DNA from: Lithodes maja
Taxonomy: Eukaryota > Arthropoda > Malacostraca > Decapoda > Lithodidae
NCBI GenBank assembly: GCA_037953745.1
Contig: JBAKBP010007641.1
Coordinates: forward strand, 1-64,000
Length of the DNA: 64,000 bases
Direction of reading: 5' to 3'
Shown: in pieces, positions 32,887 to 44,696 of the stretch
Layout: every line of letters begins with the position of its first letter
How positions within the stretch are numbered: the first letter of the stretch is position 1
The notes under the pieces: generated by a model
Seen by the model: the letters and a program-made list of their open reading frames with translations, nothing else
The model's database searches: none
What the model was told of the DNA's origin: nothing
Made by a program: the position numbers and the translations under genes

Positions 32887-34630
32887 AGACACACTACTGA
32901 CCAACCTGGTGAACAAGCCTTCTTCTTTTCTATCCTAAATGACCTAGAACAGTTGGCTCAGCAACCCACCCGTATCCGGATCGCTTCAGAGATCGGTCCA
33001 ACATGCTTGGTTTATTGGTTTATTTCTAGCTTCTAACCCTTCTTCTTATACTGTAGATGGTTTCTCTCCTTTGAGCTCCTCCAACTATAAACTTATTTCT
33101 GTCACATGTCCTCTCTCTCCAGTATGGCCGCCCGATCCTCCCAGCTGGCGGTACCTTGGCGCTGCCAACTGGGAGGTTCACCAGCAGTACTTCTTTGATT
33201 TCCCATGGAATGATTTTTGCTTCAGTGGCCGGGATCCCTCGGTGAGTGCTGAACGCATTACCAAGGTAATCCTATCAGGCATGGAGGCATACAGTCCATT
33301 TTCTTTTTCTCAGACTAATGCAAAAACATTTTGATTTACTCACGCTTGTTCTACTGCTGTCCGCAATAAGGAGGAAGCATTCAAACGGTACCAATGCCTT
33401 AAACCTCAAGAATCTCATTCTGCCTATATTTCTGCCCGGAATACAGCCAAATCTGTCCTTCGACTTGCCAAACGCTCTTACATCAATAATAAATGTGCCG
33501 AACTATCCAACTCTAGCTCTTCCCAAACTTTCTGGCTTCTAGCCAAAAACCTCTCCAACAATTTTTCTTCCTCGTCTTTCCGTCCCCTTTTTCACTCTGA
33601 TGGCACAACCATCACTTCATCCTCGGACAAAGCTAAACTCTTTGCTCAAATGTTCACTATAAACTCCACCTTGGATGATTCTGGTGCTATTCCTCCCTCT
33701 CCACCCCTCTATGCCTAATATCCTAATATCTTCTAAAGATGTACTTTCTGCCCTCTCTGGGCTTAATATTAAGAAGGCGTACAGTCGATCCAGATGGTGT
33801 TCCCCCTGTTGTACTAAAAAACTAAGCTTCCGTGCTGACTCCCTGCCTAGGAAAACTCTTTCATCTCTGTCTCTCCTCTAACGTCTTCCTTTCTTGTTGT
33901 AAGTTTGCTCTTATTCAGCCTATCCCAAAGAAAGGTGACCGCTCTCAATCCTCCAACCATCATCCAATTGCTCTCATCTCTTGTGTCTCTAAAGTTTTTG
34001 AAACTATTCTTACTTCCAAATTTCTTAATCATTTCTCTTCTCATAATCTACTCTCTGATCGCCAGTAAACTTAAAACTCAAGCCGAGGCGCCTGACATAT
34101 GTCGGGCGAGAGAATAATGGCCACCCCTGCGGTGCCTGACAATAGTCGGATGGGATTTTGAGCACATTATCGGCTCTGAGAGAGTGAGCCCACGCGTTGG
34201 GAGGACGATAGGCGGGCTCTGACCGTTCGGCACGGCCCTAGTGCCGCGACCGACACCACCTCTGCAACATTCCACACCCATGGCCTCGCGAGACCAGAAA
34301 AAAACTGGGGAAATTAGTGTATTTTAGGGTTTTTCACCTCTCGTTGCGCAATCGCTACAGGATAACCCGTGGTCGTACAAGGATGATTCTGGTGTCATTG
34401 GAAAGTTCTATTATCGCCCTTTCACGGATACATAATTGTATTACGCTCTAGCTCTTGCTTATGCATGAAAAAGAGCATGGAATGAAGCTCGTTTAGGGTA
34501 AATAGCCTGGCAGGTAGTAGAATTTACTAACATCCCCGTTGGTAAGGGGTTAAGGGTCGCTCTACTGATGATCTTCTTTCATATCTTACTAACTCTTGGT
34601 CATCCTCCCACATTCCCTACTTTTACTTTT
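32887..34630 (+). pseudogene. Jockey-type LINE ORF2 fragment, split by a MITE
   Basis: In changing frames: end of the endonuclease (TDQPGEQAF, QPTRI, PSSYTVDGFSPLSSSNYKLISVTC), the linker (WRYLGAANWEV, FFDFPWNDFCFS), then RT fingers (LIQPIPKKGDRS, HHPIALISCVSKVFETIL, HNLLSDRQ). The RT is interrupted at TTAA 34071-34074 by a 475-bp MITE and resumes at 34554 with STDDLLSYLTNSW. Many frameshifts and a run of stops at 33715-33830 show it is dead. It seems to be the same family as the reverse copies at 18.3, 59 and 60.5 kb. Confidence 0.75.
34075..34549. mobile_element. TTAA-flanked MITE, family C copy 2
   Basis: Lies between TTAA at 34071-34074 and 34550-34553, and interrupts the Jockey RT exactly between DRQ and STDDLL codons. 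Homologous to 20271-20721. The right end is CCCCGTTGGTAAGGGG. Confidence 0.8.
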
Positions 34631-34639
34631 CGCGAACAC

Positions 34640-35431
34640 TCTCTTCCGTTCACTCACCCGGCTTATTGTTGTTGTTTATTATCGTATATTGTTTTGTCAT
34701 TATTATTTTTGTACATTATTTGAGTTACTTTTTAATTATAAAATATAATATCAAATTGTTTGTTTGTACTGTTTACTCACGGTTAGCATCTCTTATCTCA
34801 GTCTTTTATACGCACAGTTTTATAAGTTTAAAATATATTTACAGGTATTGGTGTCCGTCACTGTTATTCAATTATGTTAGTGTCACTATCACTTGTACAT
34901 TGTGTTGGGCACTTTGTACTAAGATTATATACATATATTTACACTGTTTTTATACAAATAGTCTTGGTGTCTTTTTTCACAGTCTTTGCACACACTGTTT
35001 TAGAAGTATGTGTTCAAGGGTGTGATATTCCCTGATGCACCTTGGCAAACACAGAGCAACATCACAGTCACATTACATGTTATTTATAAAACTCTCTCTC
35101 TCTCTCTCTCAGGTAGAGTGTTTCTACCCTCTCCTCTCTGCATTATAACTGTTCTCCCCTTTAATTATCCTCCCTGCCCATCTACTATCTCTCTGTTTAT
35201 CCCTCTTCACTCTTTGCCTCTTTTCCGCCTGCCTTCCTTTTACACAATCTTACAAGCATAAATATGTATGCCTACGTTATATTTTATTTATGGTAAATTA
35301 TACTGCATTATTAATGTGTTATTTTATATTACTATCGTGCTTGTTTTTTGTTTGTGGGATTTAAAAAACAAATAAATAAATATATATAACATGCATACAA
35401 ACATAACATGCTTAAAAACTGCCTCTAGCAA
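34640..35431. other. Unannotated AT-rich interval
   Basis: Only hydrophobic, low-complexity open frames (for example 34666-35025) typical of AT-rich DNA; no supported gene. A short (CT)n run lies at about 35090-35110. Confidence 0.5.
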
Positions 35432-35435
35432 TTAA

Positions 35436-35554
35436 CATGTTTCGAACTATCTCACTTAGCCATGTTTTACTACCACAGATCCTTCTTAAACTGCACAAAA
35501 TCGTATAAATGTAGCTATAGTCAAATTAAACAGACGTCGCCGGTACAGAAGGGG
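35436..35554 (+). mobile_element. TTAA MITE family A, partial copy
   Basis: Shares GAACTATCTCAC, CTACCACAGATCCTTCTTAA and CTGCACAAAATCGT with 58838-58900, and ends ACGTCGCCGGTACAGAAGGGG. The right TTAA is mutated (ATAA); TTAA is present at 35432-35435, but the matching left terminal repeat is absent. Confidence 0.6.
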
Positions 35555-35944
35555 ATAAGGATATAACCTGTCAGAGCATGTACTGTGCAGTCAGAAGTAC
35601 AAACGTTGCGATACTCCTTCATTGCGAAAGGTTAATGCTATATGTGTGCAAACTCTCAGTGATTTGTCCATTTCATTTCAGCTACCGCCATACTATTTCA
35701 TTCAGCTTAGCATAGATTCATCGAGCTGGAAAGGTTGTCATCATTTAGTTGGTGTAGCATTATTCTGGTTGTACCTTTAATATTTTGTAAGCAAATAGAC
35801 ATTGAATACTGATTGATTTATTCAACATTTTTGCTTAACATTGAATGACACAACGTATTATATTTATTGTGTGTTTTTAATCACAGGTATGATTAAGTTC
35901 ATCAGAGTTCATAGTGAGACATAATTATGTAAAACTATCGGAAT

Positions 35945-36040
35945 GCTTTTGAGAGGCTGGTCATCCCTGGTATTCAAACCACACACTCTTAAAATACCAG
36001 CTCAATGTTCCATCTTCTTGATTATGACTACTTACAAACA
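35945..36040 (-). mobile_element. Possible SINE fragment (reverse)
   Basis: On the minus strand GGTTTGAATACC resembles a Pol III B box, preceded by a tRNA-like ATGGAACATTGAGCTGG stretch. Short and diverged; low confidence. Confidence 0.3.
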
Positions 36041-36766
36041 AATATTTTATTATTAATACATAAAATCAAAAGCTATGTCTAAAATCAGTCCGTGGTCGAC
36101 GGCCAGGCTATTCTTTCATCATTGCTTTGTGATGGTCCAGTGATAATGAACACTGTCCACTATGTTGATGATAAACATAATCTGGGATAATGATGTAGCT
36201 ATTTGTAATAATGATGGTGGTGGTGACGGGGAGATAATTATGATAATGAGAAGCACAGTCATGGTATATTTATTGTGTCAATCTATCTATCTCTATACAC
36301 ACTACAGGATATATATATATAGAGAGAGAGAGAGAACTACATAACTTGATAGATAGATCGTATATTTAAGGAAATAAACCAAAGTCGAAGGCGATTGTAA
36401 GTAACGATGCCTATAATGTAAAATGTGGAATTTAGTATATTGGTTCATTCAGAACACGTTGACAATATGACAGCCAGAATCGAGGCCAGATTGTTGGGGG
36501 AATTGGAGGCGAGATAAATCTAGTGTGGATTTTGGTGCCAGGCGTTGGGTCGGTGATAACGTAATTAACGTCACAATAAGAGAGCCAGGGGACTTCTGTC
36601 GTCAAAGCTTAGTTTCCTTTTGCTCCAGATCTTTTGTGAAATTAAAACATGCCATGCGAGAAATAGATGGCTGCTGACGATAGACTGTGTCATTGTCATC
36701 ATAGCTCACCCCCCCCCCACCCCTCTCTCTCTATCTATCTATCTATATCTCTCTTCCTGTCTCATT

Positions 36767-36772
<6 letters not shown>

Positions 36773-36811
<39 letters not shown>

Positions 36812-36812
36812 T
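36773..36812. repeat. (TA)n/(GA)n microsatellite
   Basis: TA repeat followed by GA repeat. Confidence 0.9.
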
Positions 36813-37084
36813 AGAGTATATACAGAATGCCAATATAATTTAGACATTTAACAAGAGCTCGAATACAAGTACGAATACAATACGAACAGTGCACACAGAT
36901 ACAGTTTATTTATACAATACGGTAAAAGACGCAATAAATACAAGGAGTACAATATACATTGAAACAAAACACTCGAAACACAATGATACACACATACACA
37001 ATTATACACAATATATAAATACAATATGTCGACCGGCAGGTGTTCTCTCTCACCATAACCTTGATAGGGCGTTATGCCTGCTTA

Positions 37085-38090
37085 GTGACCCTTGGGATGA
37101 CAGCAGTTTTGGTTGGCTTGGGTTAACAGATAACAAGGTGGGTGGTGGTGCTGGTGGTGGTGGTCAACACGGAGTGACCCTTGGGATGAAAGCAGTTGTG
37201 GTTGGCTTGGGTTGACAGATAACAAGGTGGGTGGTGGTGGTGGTCAACATGGAGTGACCCTTGGGATGGCAGCAGTTGTGGTTGGGTTGGGTTAACAGAT
37301 AACAAGGTGGGTGGTGGTGGTCAACATGGAGTGACCCTTGGGATGACAGTAGCTGTGGTTGGCTGGGTTAACAGATAACAAGGTGGGTGGTGGTGGTGGT
37401 GGTGGTCAACATGGAGTGACCCTTGGGATGACAGTAGCTGTGGTTGGCTTGGGTTAACAGATAACAAGGTGGGTGGTGGTGGTGGTGGTGGTGGTGGTCA
37501 ACATGGAGTGACCCTTGGTATGACAGTAGCTGTGGTTGGCCTGGGTTAACAGATAACAAGGTGGGTGGTGGTGGTGGTGGTGGTGGTGGTCAACATGGAG
37601 TGACCCTTGGGATGACAGTAGCTGTGGTTGGCTTGGGTTAACAGATAACAAGGTGGGTGGTGGTGGTCAACATGGAGTGACCCTTGGGATGACAGCAGCT
37701 GTGGTTGGCTTGGGTTAACAGATAACAAGGTGGGTGGTGGTGGTGGTGGTGGTCAACATGGAGTGACCCTTGGGATGACAGTAGCTGTGGTTGGCTTGGA
37801 TTAACAGATAACAAGGTGGGTGGTGGTGGTGGTCAACATGGAGTGACCCTTGAGATAACAGCAGTTGTGGTTGGCTTGGGTTAACAGATAACAAGGTGGG
37901 TGGTGGTGGTGGTGGTGGTGGTCAACATGGAGTGACCCTTGAGATAACAGTAGTTGTCGTTGGCTTGGGTTAACAGATAACAAGGTGGGTGGTGGTGGTG
38001 GTCAACATGGAGTGACCCTTGAGATAACAGCAGCAGTGGTTGGCTTGGATTAACAGATAACAAGGTGGGTGGTGGTGGTGGTCAACATGA
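37085..38090. repeat. GGT-rich minisatellite, 12 units
   Basis: About twelve units of 76-94 bases homologous to those at 4155-4765. Each has GTGACCCTTGGGATGACAG, TGGTTGGCTTGGGTTAACAG and a variable (GGT)n. Units drift along the array: the last three have GAGATAACAG in place of GGGATGACAG. Confidence 0.95.
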
Positions 38091-38769
38091 AGTGGTCTTG
38101 GCAGTGGTGGTGATCTTGGCCAACAAAGGGAAGTGGTCAACATGGAGTGGTCTCGGCAGTGGTGGTGATCTTGGCCAACAAAGGGAAGTGGTCAACATGG
38201 AGTAGTCTCGGCAGTGGTGGTGATCTTGGCCAACAAAGGGAAGTGGTCTCGGCAGTGGTGGTGATCTTGGTCAACAAAGGGAAGTGGTCAACATGGAGTG
38301 GTCTCGGCAGTGGTGGTGATCTTGGCCAACAAAGGGAAGTGGTCAACATGGAGTGGTCTCGGCAGTGGTGGTGATCTTGGCCAACAAAGGGAAGTGGTCA
38401 ACATGGAGTAGTCTCGGCAGTGGTGGTGATCTTGGCCAACAAAGGGAAGTGGTCTCGGCAGTGGTGGTGATCTTGGTCAACAAAGGGAAGTGGTCAACAT
38501 GGAGTGGTCTCGGCAGTGGTGATGATCTTGGCCAACAAAGGGAAGTGGTCAACATAGAGTGGTCTTGGCAGTGGTGGTGATCTTGGCCAACAAAGGGAAG
38601 TGGTCAACATGGAGTGGTCTCGGCAGTGGTGGTGATCTTGGCCAACAAAGGGAAGTGGTCAACATGGAGTGATCTTGGCAGTGGTGGTGATCTTGGCCAA
38701 CAAAGGGAAGTGGTCAACATGGAGTGGTCTCGGCAGTGGTGGTGATCTTGGCCAACAAAGGGAAGTGGT
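38091..38769. repeat. 55-bp minisatellite with 206-bp higher-order repeat
   Basis: The unit GTCAACATGGAGTGGTCTCG..CAGTGGTGGTGATCTTGGCCAACAAAGGGAAGTG is about 55 bases; a shorter 41-base version lacks the GTCAACATGGAGTG start. Three long units plus one short unit form a 206-base block, present twice almost unchanged (about 38147-38352 and 38353-38558). The unit start matches the end of the adjoining GGT-rich unit, so one array probably grew from the other. Confidence 0.93.
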
Positions 38770-38789
38770 ACTAAAAAGTGTACAGATTC

Positions 38790-39289
38790 TTCTCGAAGGG
38801 GGGTCTAGGTTTTATACTTAAGCTTGATGGAGGTCTAGCGTGGAAACTATAACAATAAATATATAAATTAATAAAATGACAAACATAAAACTCTACCCTC
38901 TTAATGACATATTTCCCTGTGTGGTCTTGAACTATATTATATTCATATACTTAACTTCGCATCTTTTTGGTTACCACTTTAATTTGCCTGCAAGTATATA
39001 TTTCTCCTCTGCAAAACCTGTCCTCTCTTTAATATGCGTTCATCATTCTTGTTTTCAAAACCTGTATGTGTTTATCTATGCCGTCCTACACATATTATTG
39101 TCTTTAATAGTGTACACACATTTCTCACAGAAGGCCATCGGACCCAGTTTGCTCGTGTTCAACTTATTAAAATAGATATCCTTCATTCTCTCTGTTATAG
39201 ATATTTATGCAGTATCACCTATATCATCCACTTGGTTTATACGCATGTTTAATCCATATAACATGTTCATCATTTAATTTTTCCTTCCC
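38790..39289. other. Unannotated AT-rich interval
   Basis: No supported feature. Confidence 0.45.
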
Positions 39290-39700
39290 TCCCCTTTCGC
39301 CAGACATCTCCAGTCCTATTTATAATATTCATTAATGGTTTTCTCAACTATACCTTTAGTCCTATCCACTCATATGACAATGCCTCAACCGTACATTATC
39401 CATCTAGCTTTCCACAGCGACCTTCCATACAGTTACTTTAAAACTCACGTAATGAGGCCATAGCACAACTATATTCTGATTTTGCAACTATTTCCAGTTA
39501 GGGCAGATATAACCTTGTTGTTTTATATGATTCCAAAACTCAATTTCTCCATCTATCTACCCGTCATAATATTCCACACGACTATCTCATACTATTCAAT
39601 AACACACAAATCAATCCTTCGTCCCCTCTCACTATACTTGGTGTTTATTTTCTCCTCTGACCCTTCTTGGCACCTTAAGTCTACCTACGTCGAGTAAGAG
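39290..39700 (+). pseudogene. Jockey-type LINE RT palm fragment
   Basis: Read across frameshifts, it resembles the palm and following region of the reverse copy at 18.9-19.25 kb: a YADDS-equivalent near 39365-39385, then IPKLNFSIYLP (39529-39561) and VFIFSSDPSWHLKSTYV (39640-39690). No single frame is open. Confidence 0.55.
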
Positions 39701-39807
39701 GTTAAACCTTATGGTAAATATACAGGTCGTATCTCAAAACGTCCTAATACTCCTACCTGGAGTTAACCCTATGAATACATTTGACTACTCATAAAAGCCA
39801 TATGTAA
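39670..39807. repeat. Dispersed 138-bp repeat D, copy 1
   Basis: CACCTTAAGTCTACCTACGT through CATATGTAACA is over 95 percent identical by eye to 43852-43991. Its relation to neighbouring elements is unclear. Confidence 0.85.
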
Positions 39808-39953
39808 CATGGTAGGCAGCGGTGCTCCTTTTTAACATGAATTGTTAATTTAGGCGACTACACCACGTTCCAGTCGAAGAATTTTCAAGCCTACGCTCAA
39901 CCATTCTACCAATCTACAATTTGATCCAGTTTTATCCGGTCTACAATACAAAT

Positions 39954-40087
39954 GTGAGAGTTTGTGTTTTTTATCTGTGTTTATTTTTTGTTTTATGTTG
40001 TTTTTGTGTTTTCCTTGTTCTTGCTCTGTCTTGAGTCGGCTACCCCCAAAATGGGGATTGGGCCTGAGCATATAGATAGATAGATAG
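39954..40087 (+). mobile_element. Very short 5'-truncated RTE copy
   Basis: The 134 bases end CAAAATGGGGATTGGGCCTG AGCATATAGATAGATAG, the 3' end also present in reverse at 10479-10600. A perfect 11-bp duplication, ACAATACAAAT, flanks it (39943-39953 and 40088-40098). Confidence 0.9.
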
Positions 40088-40249
40088 ACAATACAAATCA
40101 TCTAGCAGCTCTACTTTTATTGTTTCCTGAGTTCTTGTGCAAATTATCTCTGTTAAATTCCAACCACAAACCACAAATTAGTTAAGTTAATACCATTTCT
40201 ACACTTCGAGATTCAACCAGTCTACCAGTTCATCTCTACGGCGATTCCT

Positions 40250-43200
40250 GTTGCAGCCGGGAGACGATTTTATCAAGAGAGGAGAGTGTGGAGTCACCAT
40301 GTTGCAACGCTGGTGCGGGATCAGCTGAGCTGTGTCATCGAGTAAGCTGACTCCTCCACTCACTCCTCCTAGCTGTGGTGGTATAGAAAATTGGCTATCT
40401 TCACTACTCGCTTCAAGTGCTTTTAAAGGTGTGTACAGTGTATATCAAACATCTATATATTACGGTCAATTATTTCCCGCGTGTCTAGCGAGATAAATTC
40501 ATTTTTCTAAATATGTCTCCTAGATATTGCGTGTTTTCTAACACATGTCAAATCGTCAGTGACATGACGGTCAATTTATCATGTCTTTATAGGGGTTAAT
40601 TTCCCAAGTCAGTAATATTAATTCATTTTTCTTAAGTTTCTTAAACCCGCACTTTGATCTAGGCGGTTGAGTTAAAACAATATAAGTTTAAATTACATCT
40701 GAAGCTTTAAAGTGATTCTAATATTCATTCAATTAAACACTTTTCTTTTCTTTTTTTTATAAGTGCGCGAGTGGCTTAGGCCTATGTCGTTTCGATTTCG
40801 ACTCGCTCGCGGCAGCCAAGGTAGTTTTGTTCTTGTTATTTCTAAGTGCGTCTGTGAAACCTCTTTATTGTACGTACAGTGTTATTTTAATTTCTCTTAA
40901 CATCTATTGTGATTTCTAACGAGTTTGTCATTCCATCTTAATTTTTTCTTCACTCGCTGGTAGGCCTAAATTGTTTCTGTTATTAACACGATGGTCGGTC
41001 CTATGTGCTTTAATTTTAGTGTGAGTCTGTAAAAATTAATTTTCGAGTTTTAATTAACATTCTGTCCAAATTTGTGGACTCTACCGAAATGCACTCGTTC
41101 AAGAATTTTGTTTTCGAGTTTCTTTTGATTTGAATTATGGAAGTTTGATTGATTGGTATTTTCTTAATGTAATCTAGTTCTGAAATCATTCAAATTAACT
41201 TCGTTTTTTTTCGTTCAGTTTTATTCTGAATTTTTTGTTCTTAGTAAATTATTTCCTAATTTTGTTTTGTTTTCCATTTAAGTGTATTTGTGTCTGCTTT
41301 CTGGCTACAGTCAAGCGCTGTATATTTCGGTAGATTTTCGTTCGCTAATTTGGGACTATTTTGTTTTAGGTTACTTTTAATTTTGTTTTTACCTAGTGAG
41401 TCTATATATTTAGTATTTTTGCCTGAAACATTGGATAGTTTGGCTAATATAGATGTTGAATTTCCCTGTTGTGGCAGTATTTTCATTGGAAAGGTAATGC
41501 TCTTGAATTTTATTTTTTTTAGAGAGTGCCTTGGAAAAGTAACAGAAAATTCCCAGAGTATATTGATTTTTTTTTTTTTCGTGGTCTTCGAGGAGAACGG
41601 CCATAAGGAGAAAGAAAATATTAGTATATTCTATTATATACAACTATCTTTGAAAATTATTTGTATTCTCAACATTTATATGTGTTGTGTGGAATTTTAT
41701 GATTCTATGGTAAAATAAAATGTAGGAGTTAATTTATTAATGCCTGTATGTATGATATTTGATTTGACTTCTAAGCGTTTTATTTTTGGGTTTTGTATAA
41801 TGTACTTATTTTGGAATTAATTATACACTACTGTAAGTGAAACTGGGGTTCTGCTTCGACGAGTGTGTGTTTTTATGATATATTTTTTTGGATTTGGACA
41901 TACGAAATGCATTATTTTGAAAAACGGGTAGCTCCCGGTTGAAAAGAATTATTACAATTTTAGTTGAATATTCTATGTGATGTTATTTGCGCAATTGTTT
42001 TTTTTCTTCAGATTAGGAAGGTATTATATTACACACCACGGGATTGTGGCTTCCTGTGTTTAATATTGATATATATCATATTCCTATAGATACAGTAGAT
42101 GGGATGTTTCTTCCTTTTATTTTTTTTTTCATTAGATTTTAACAATGTTTTTTTTTTTAATTTTGGTTTTCATTCGGTTTTATCAAACTTTGACATTTTA
42201 TTTATATATATATTTTTTATTATAAGCTTGGATGGTACTCATATTACATACCACGGGATGTGGATTCTTGTGTTAAATATTGATGTGTCTATTCCTTTAT
42301 GAATTTAATTTTGAGCAATTAATGTTTTTCAGAATAGGAAGGTACTCATATTACATACCACAGGATGTGGATGGCTGTGTTACATATTGATGTGTCTATT
42401 TCCTTGAGTTTACATTGAAATGTTATTTTTTTTTTTTGGGGGGGGGGTATGTTTTGTTTTTATATATAAACTAGATAGTATTATGACACATATCACGGGT
42501 TTGTGGAGTTGTGTTTATTGTTATTTGGTGGTTTTTCCTATGGGTAGCAATATTATTTTATTTTATTTTACTACAATTGTGTTTGTATGATTTTCCCCTA
42601 GGATTGTTTTTGTTTTGCAGCTGTATATTTTAATTGTTCTTCTTATTTTATATCAATATTACTTTGTTTTGTTAATTGTATTACTCCAAACTTCATTGCA
42701 TATTGGGTTTTCGTTCTTTTGGGGTTTTCTTATTGGAATTTTGTTTGAAGATAATACCTATAGTATTTTTCTTTTTACAATTTTGTTTTTGTTCATTGTC
42801 TTTGCATTTGTATTTGCTTTGTTCAATTTGTAATCCTTTCTTTATAATTTTAGTATAACTTTTTATTTTATTTACAAAATACTTAGAAAATGTCCATTCC
42901 ACTTTCAATTTTTATCTTCAACTTTAAATTTGTTTAACTACAATAGGAGAGTATACATCTTTTGCATTCATTGTAGCTTCATGTACTTCCGCCTGCTTCG
43001 CTATTAGACCTACCTTTGCATTCTGTAGTCATCCAGACATTGTTCGTTTGCCAGTGATGAATCACGTGTTGCAGGGGGCTGCGAGGTGACCATGGGGGGC
43101 CGAGAGGTAATGTGCGAGGGATGGAGTTAGTTAGATTCAAACCTTACTCATTTTAACTCTAATTTGCTTAACTCTTATATATTTTTAAGTGCTACCTTGC

Positions 43201-43850
43201 TGTGGGAAGCAAGAATTTTAGTGGGGGCGTATTACATCTCAAGATTATACTATTTATTATGAAATCTTTATATCCAACTATCATATAATTTTAAGCTATA
43301 GTTAGTGTTTATTTATGTGGGGGACTCTACATTACAGAGGTCAAAAGATCATCCACTCCTATGACGTATTGTCTGGTCAGATCCTGTCACACGCTTTCAA
43401 GCTAATCAAGCATTCCCTGTACCTTCCCCAACGCCATCTTGTAACCACGGGTAGCCATCTTGTAACCGGAAGGTGAAATATAGGTGTGGTTGAGAGGGGG
43501 TGATAAGGTGTGAGAGCTAGGTAGGGGGAGATAGATATTAGCCACGAGCGAGAGAACATAGCTCAGAGATTCCTCTCAATATTGGGAATTCTCTATTTAC
43601 TTATAAGTAGTACTCTGTATATTATTTCAGTTTGTACTTGAATATATATCAAAGTGGTTTTGGACCAGAGATCTTTATTTTCCCCCTTTACCTATATATA
43701 ATCTATGTATAAGGTATCAGTGGGATGGTGGCAGCATTACTATTACTATATATCTACCAATTATCTATCAATCAACGAGCTGAGAACTGACAGCTGAGAT
43801 CAACCGACTATCATCATACAACCTACAGTAACCTACTGCTCATAGGGGGA
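40250..43850. other. AT/T-rich interval with no recognisable gene
   Basis: The plus strand is strongly T-rich from about 40700 to 42900, with many TTTTGTTTT-like runs. Open frames here (for example 41290-41718, 42615-42833) encode hydrophobic low-complexity protein and look like a composition effect. A degenerate repeat lies at 42015-42530. Bases 43310-43740 have an LTR-like look but no confirmed partner. Confidence 0.5.
42015..42530. repeat. Degenerate long-period repeat, about 4 units
   Basis: A block of about 70 bases (GGTA.T.ATATTACATACCACGGGATGTGG..TGTGTTA.ATATTGATGTGTCTATT) recurs near 42019, 42231, 42341 and, more weakly, 42476. Spacing is irregular, about 110 to 210 bases. Confidence 0.65.
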
Positions 43851-43851
43851 C

Positions 43852-43991
43852 ACCTTAAGTCTACCTACATCGAGTAAGAGGTTAAACCTTATGGTAAATA
43901 TACAGGTCGTATCTCAAAAACGTCCTAATACTCCTACCTGGAGTTAACCCAATGAATACATTTGACTACTCATAAAAGCAATATGTAACAC
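43852..43991. repeat. Dispersed repeat D, copy 2
   Basis: Second copy of the repeat at 39670-39807. It abuts the reverse CR1-type endonuclease. Confidence 0.85.
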
Positions 43992-44618
43992 AAATTGATA
44001 GAGTGAACTCTCTTGCAAGTTCGCATACAAGTCATGTCCGGAGTGTGAATTAAGAGTATCGCCCCACTTGGTCACAGGTAAATTAAAGTCGCCAAAAAAT
44101 ACGGTATATTGTAAGTTACTTACATCTGCAATTTGTTCGAAAATTTCTCGGTCAGTTTGCACTGATTGAGCTGGAGGTCTGTATATTAATGCAAGTATTA
44201 TTTTTGTACCTTTATTATTCTTTATTAGCACAAAAGATGTGTCGACGTTCACAATTTGAGGTTTTGACAAGAGGGTCGGGTTAAGACTTTCTTTGATATA
44301 AAATAAAACGCCACCTCCATTTTTATTTATTCGGCTGTTCTCAAACATTACATAACCGGGAAGTGAATACTCTGCTAAAAAGTCTCTATCTTCTGTATTG
44401 AGCCAAGATTCTGTTATGCCAAGCACATCATAATTTTCTGTAAACACTAGTTCCTCTAAATCTGAAAATGTATTGCGTATGCTATGAGCGTTTGCATAGA
44501 AAACCTTTAAAGTTGCGGGTTTAGAACTCACAAAACGTTCTTTAATCAAATGTTTGGTTCTGATCGGATCTACATTTACATTCATGGCTGAGTGAAGGTG
44601 GATACGCTTGATTTTCAT
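43944..44618 (-). pseudogene. CR1/L2-type LINE endonuclease fragment (reverse)
   Basis: The minus-strand frame begins an AP-endonuclease domain: VFYANAHSIRNTFSDLEELV, DVLGITESWLN (catalytic Glu in TESW), GGGVLFYIKE, ILALIYRPP and FFGDFNLP. It is cut off before the SDH motif, and the remaining frame runs into the dispersed repeat at about 43990. The RT is absent. The N-terminal motif order fits CR1/L2-like ORF2; the exact clade is not settled. Confidence 0.7.
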
Positions 44619-44696
44619 GTTAGAAGTAGTTATCTAAATCACCATCCCATATCTGACAAGCAACATACAGCCTGGAGACAAGGGAGCAGTCATTCA

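Larger units (their letters stand above)
36085..38090. repeat. Segmental duplicate, copy 2
   Basis: Collinear with 895-4790 but lacking the SINE and RTE insertions found there. Matching anchors include GAACACTGTCCACTATGTTGA (36148), the shared block 36835-37105, and the minisatellite. Bases 36300-36830 have no equivalent in copy 1 and no recognisable gene. Confidence 0.75.

Noticed and set aside
37123..38063. Series of reverse frames with poly-His tracts
   Set aside because: They are read from the GGT-rich minisatellite and repeat with its period; no evidence of a gene.
38147..38580. Two 75-codon repeated frames in both strands of the 55-bp array
   Set aside because: By-product of the 206-bp tandem duplication.
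41290..41718. 142-codon hydrophobic frame
   Set aside because: T-rich DNA naturally gives Phe/Leu/Ile frames; no motif, no supporting context.
43310..43740. LTR-like stretch (TGTGGGGGACTC start, GGGATGGTGGCAGC near the end), possibly the 5' LTR of the old Gypsy
   Set aside because: No second copy in the window, no defined ends and intervening unrelated elements before the Gypsy RT; not enough to call it an LTR.
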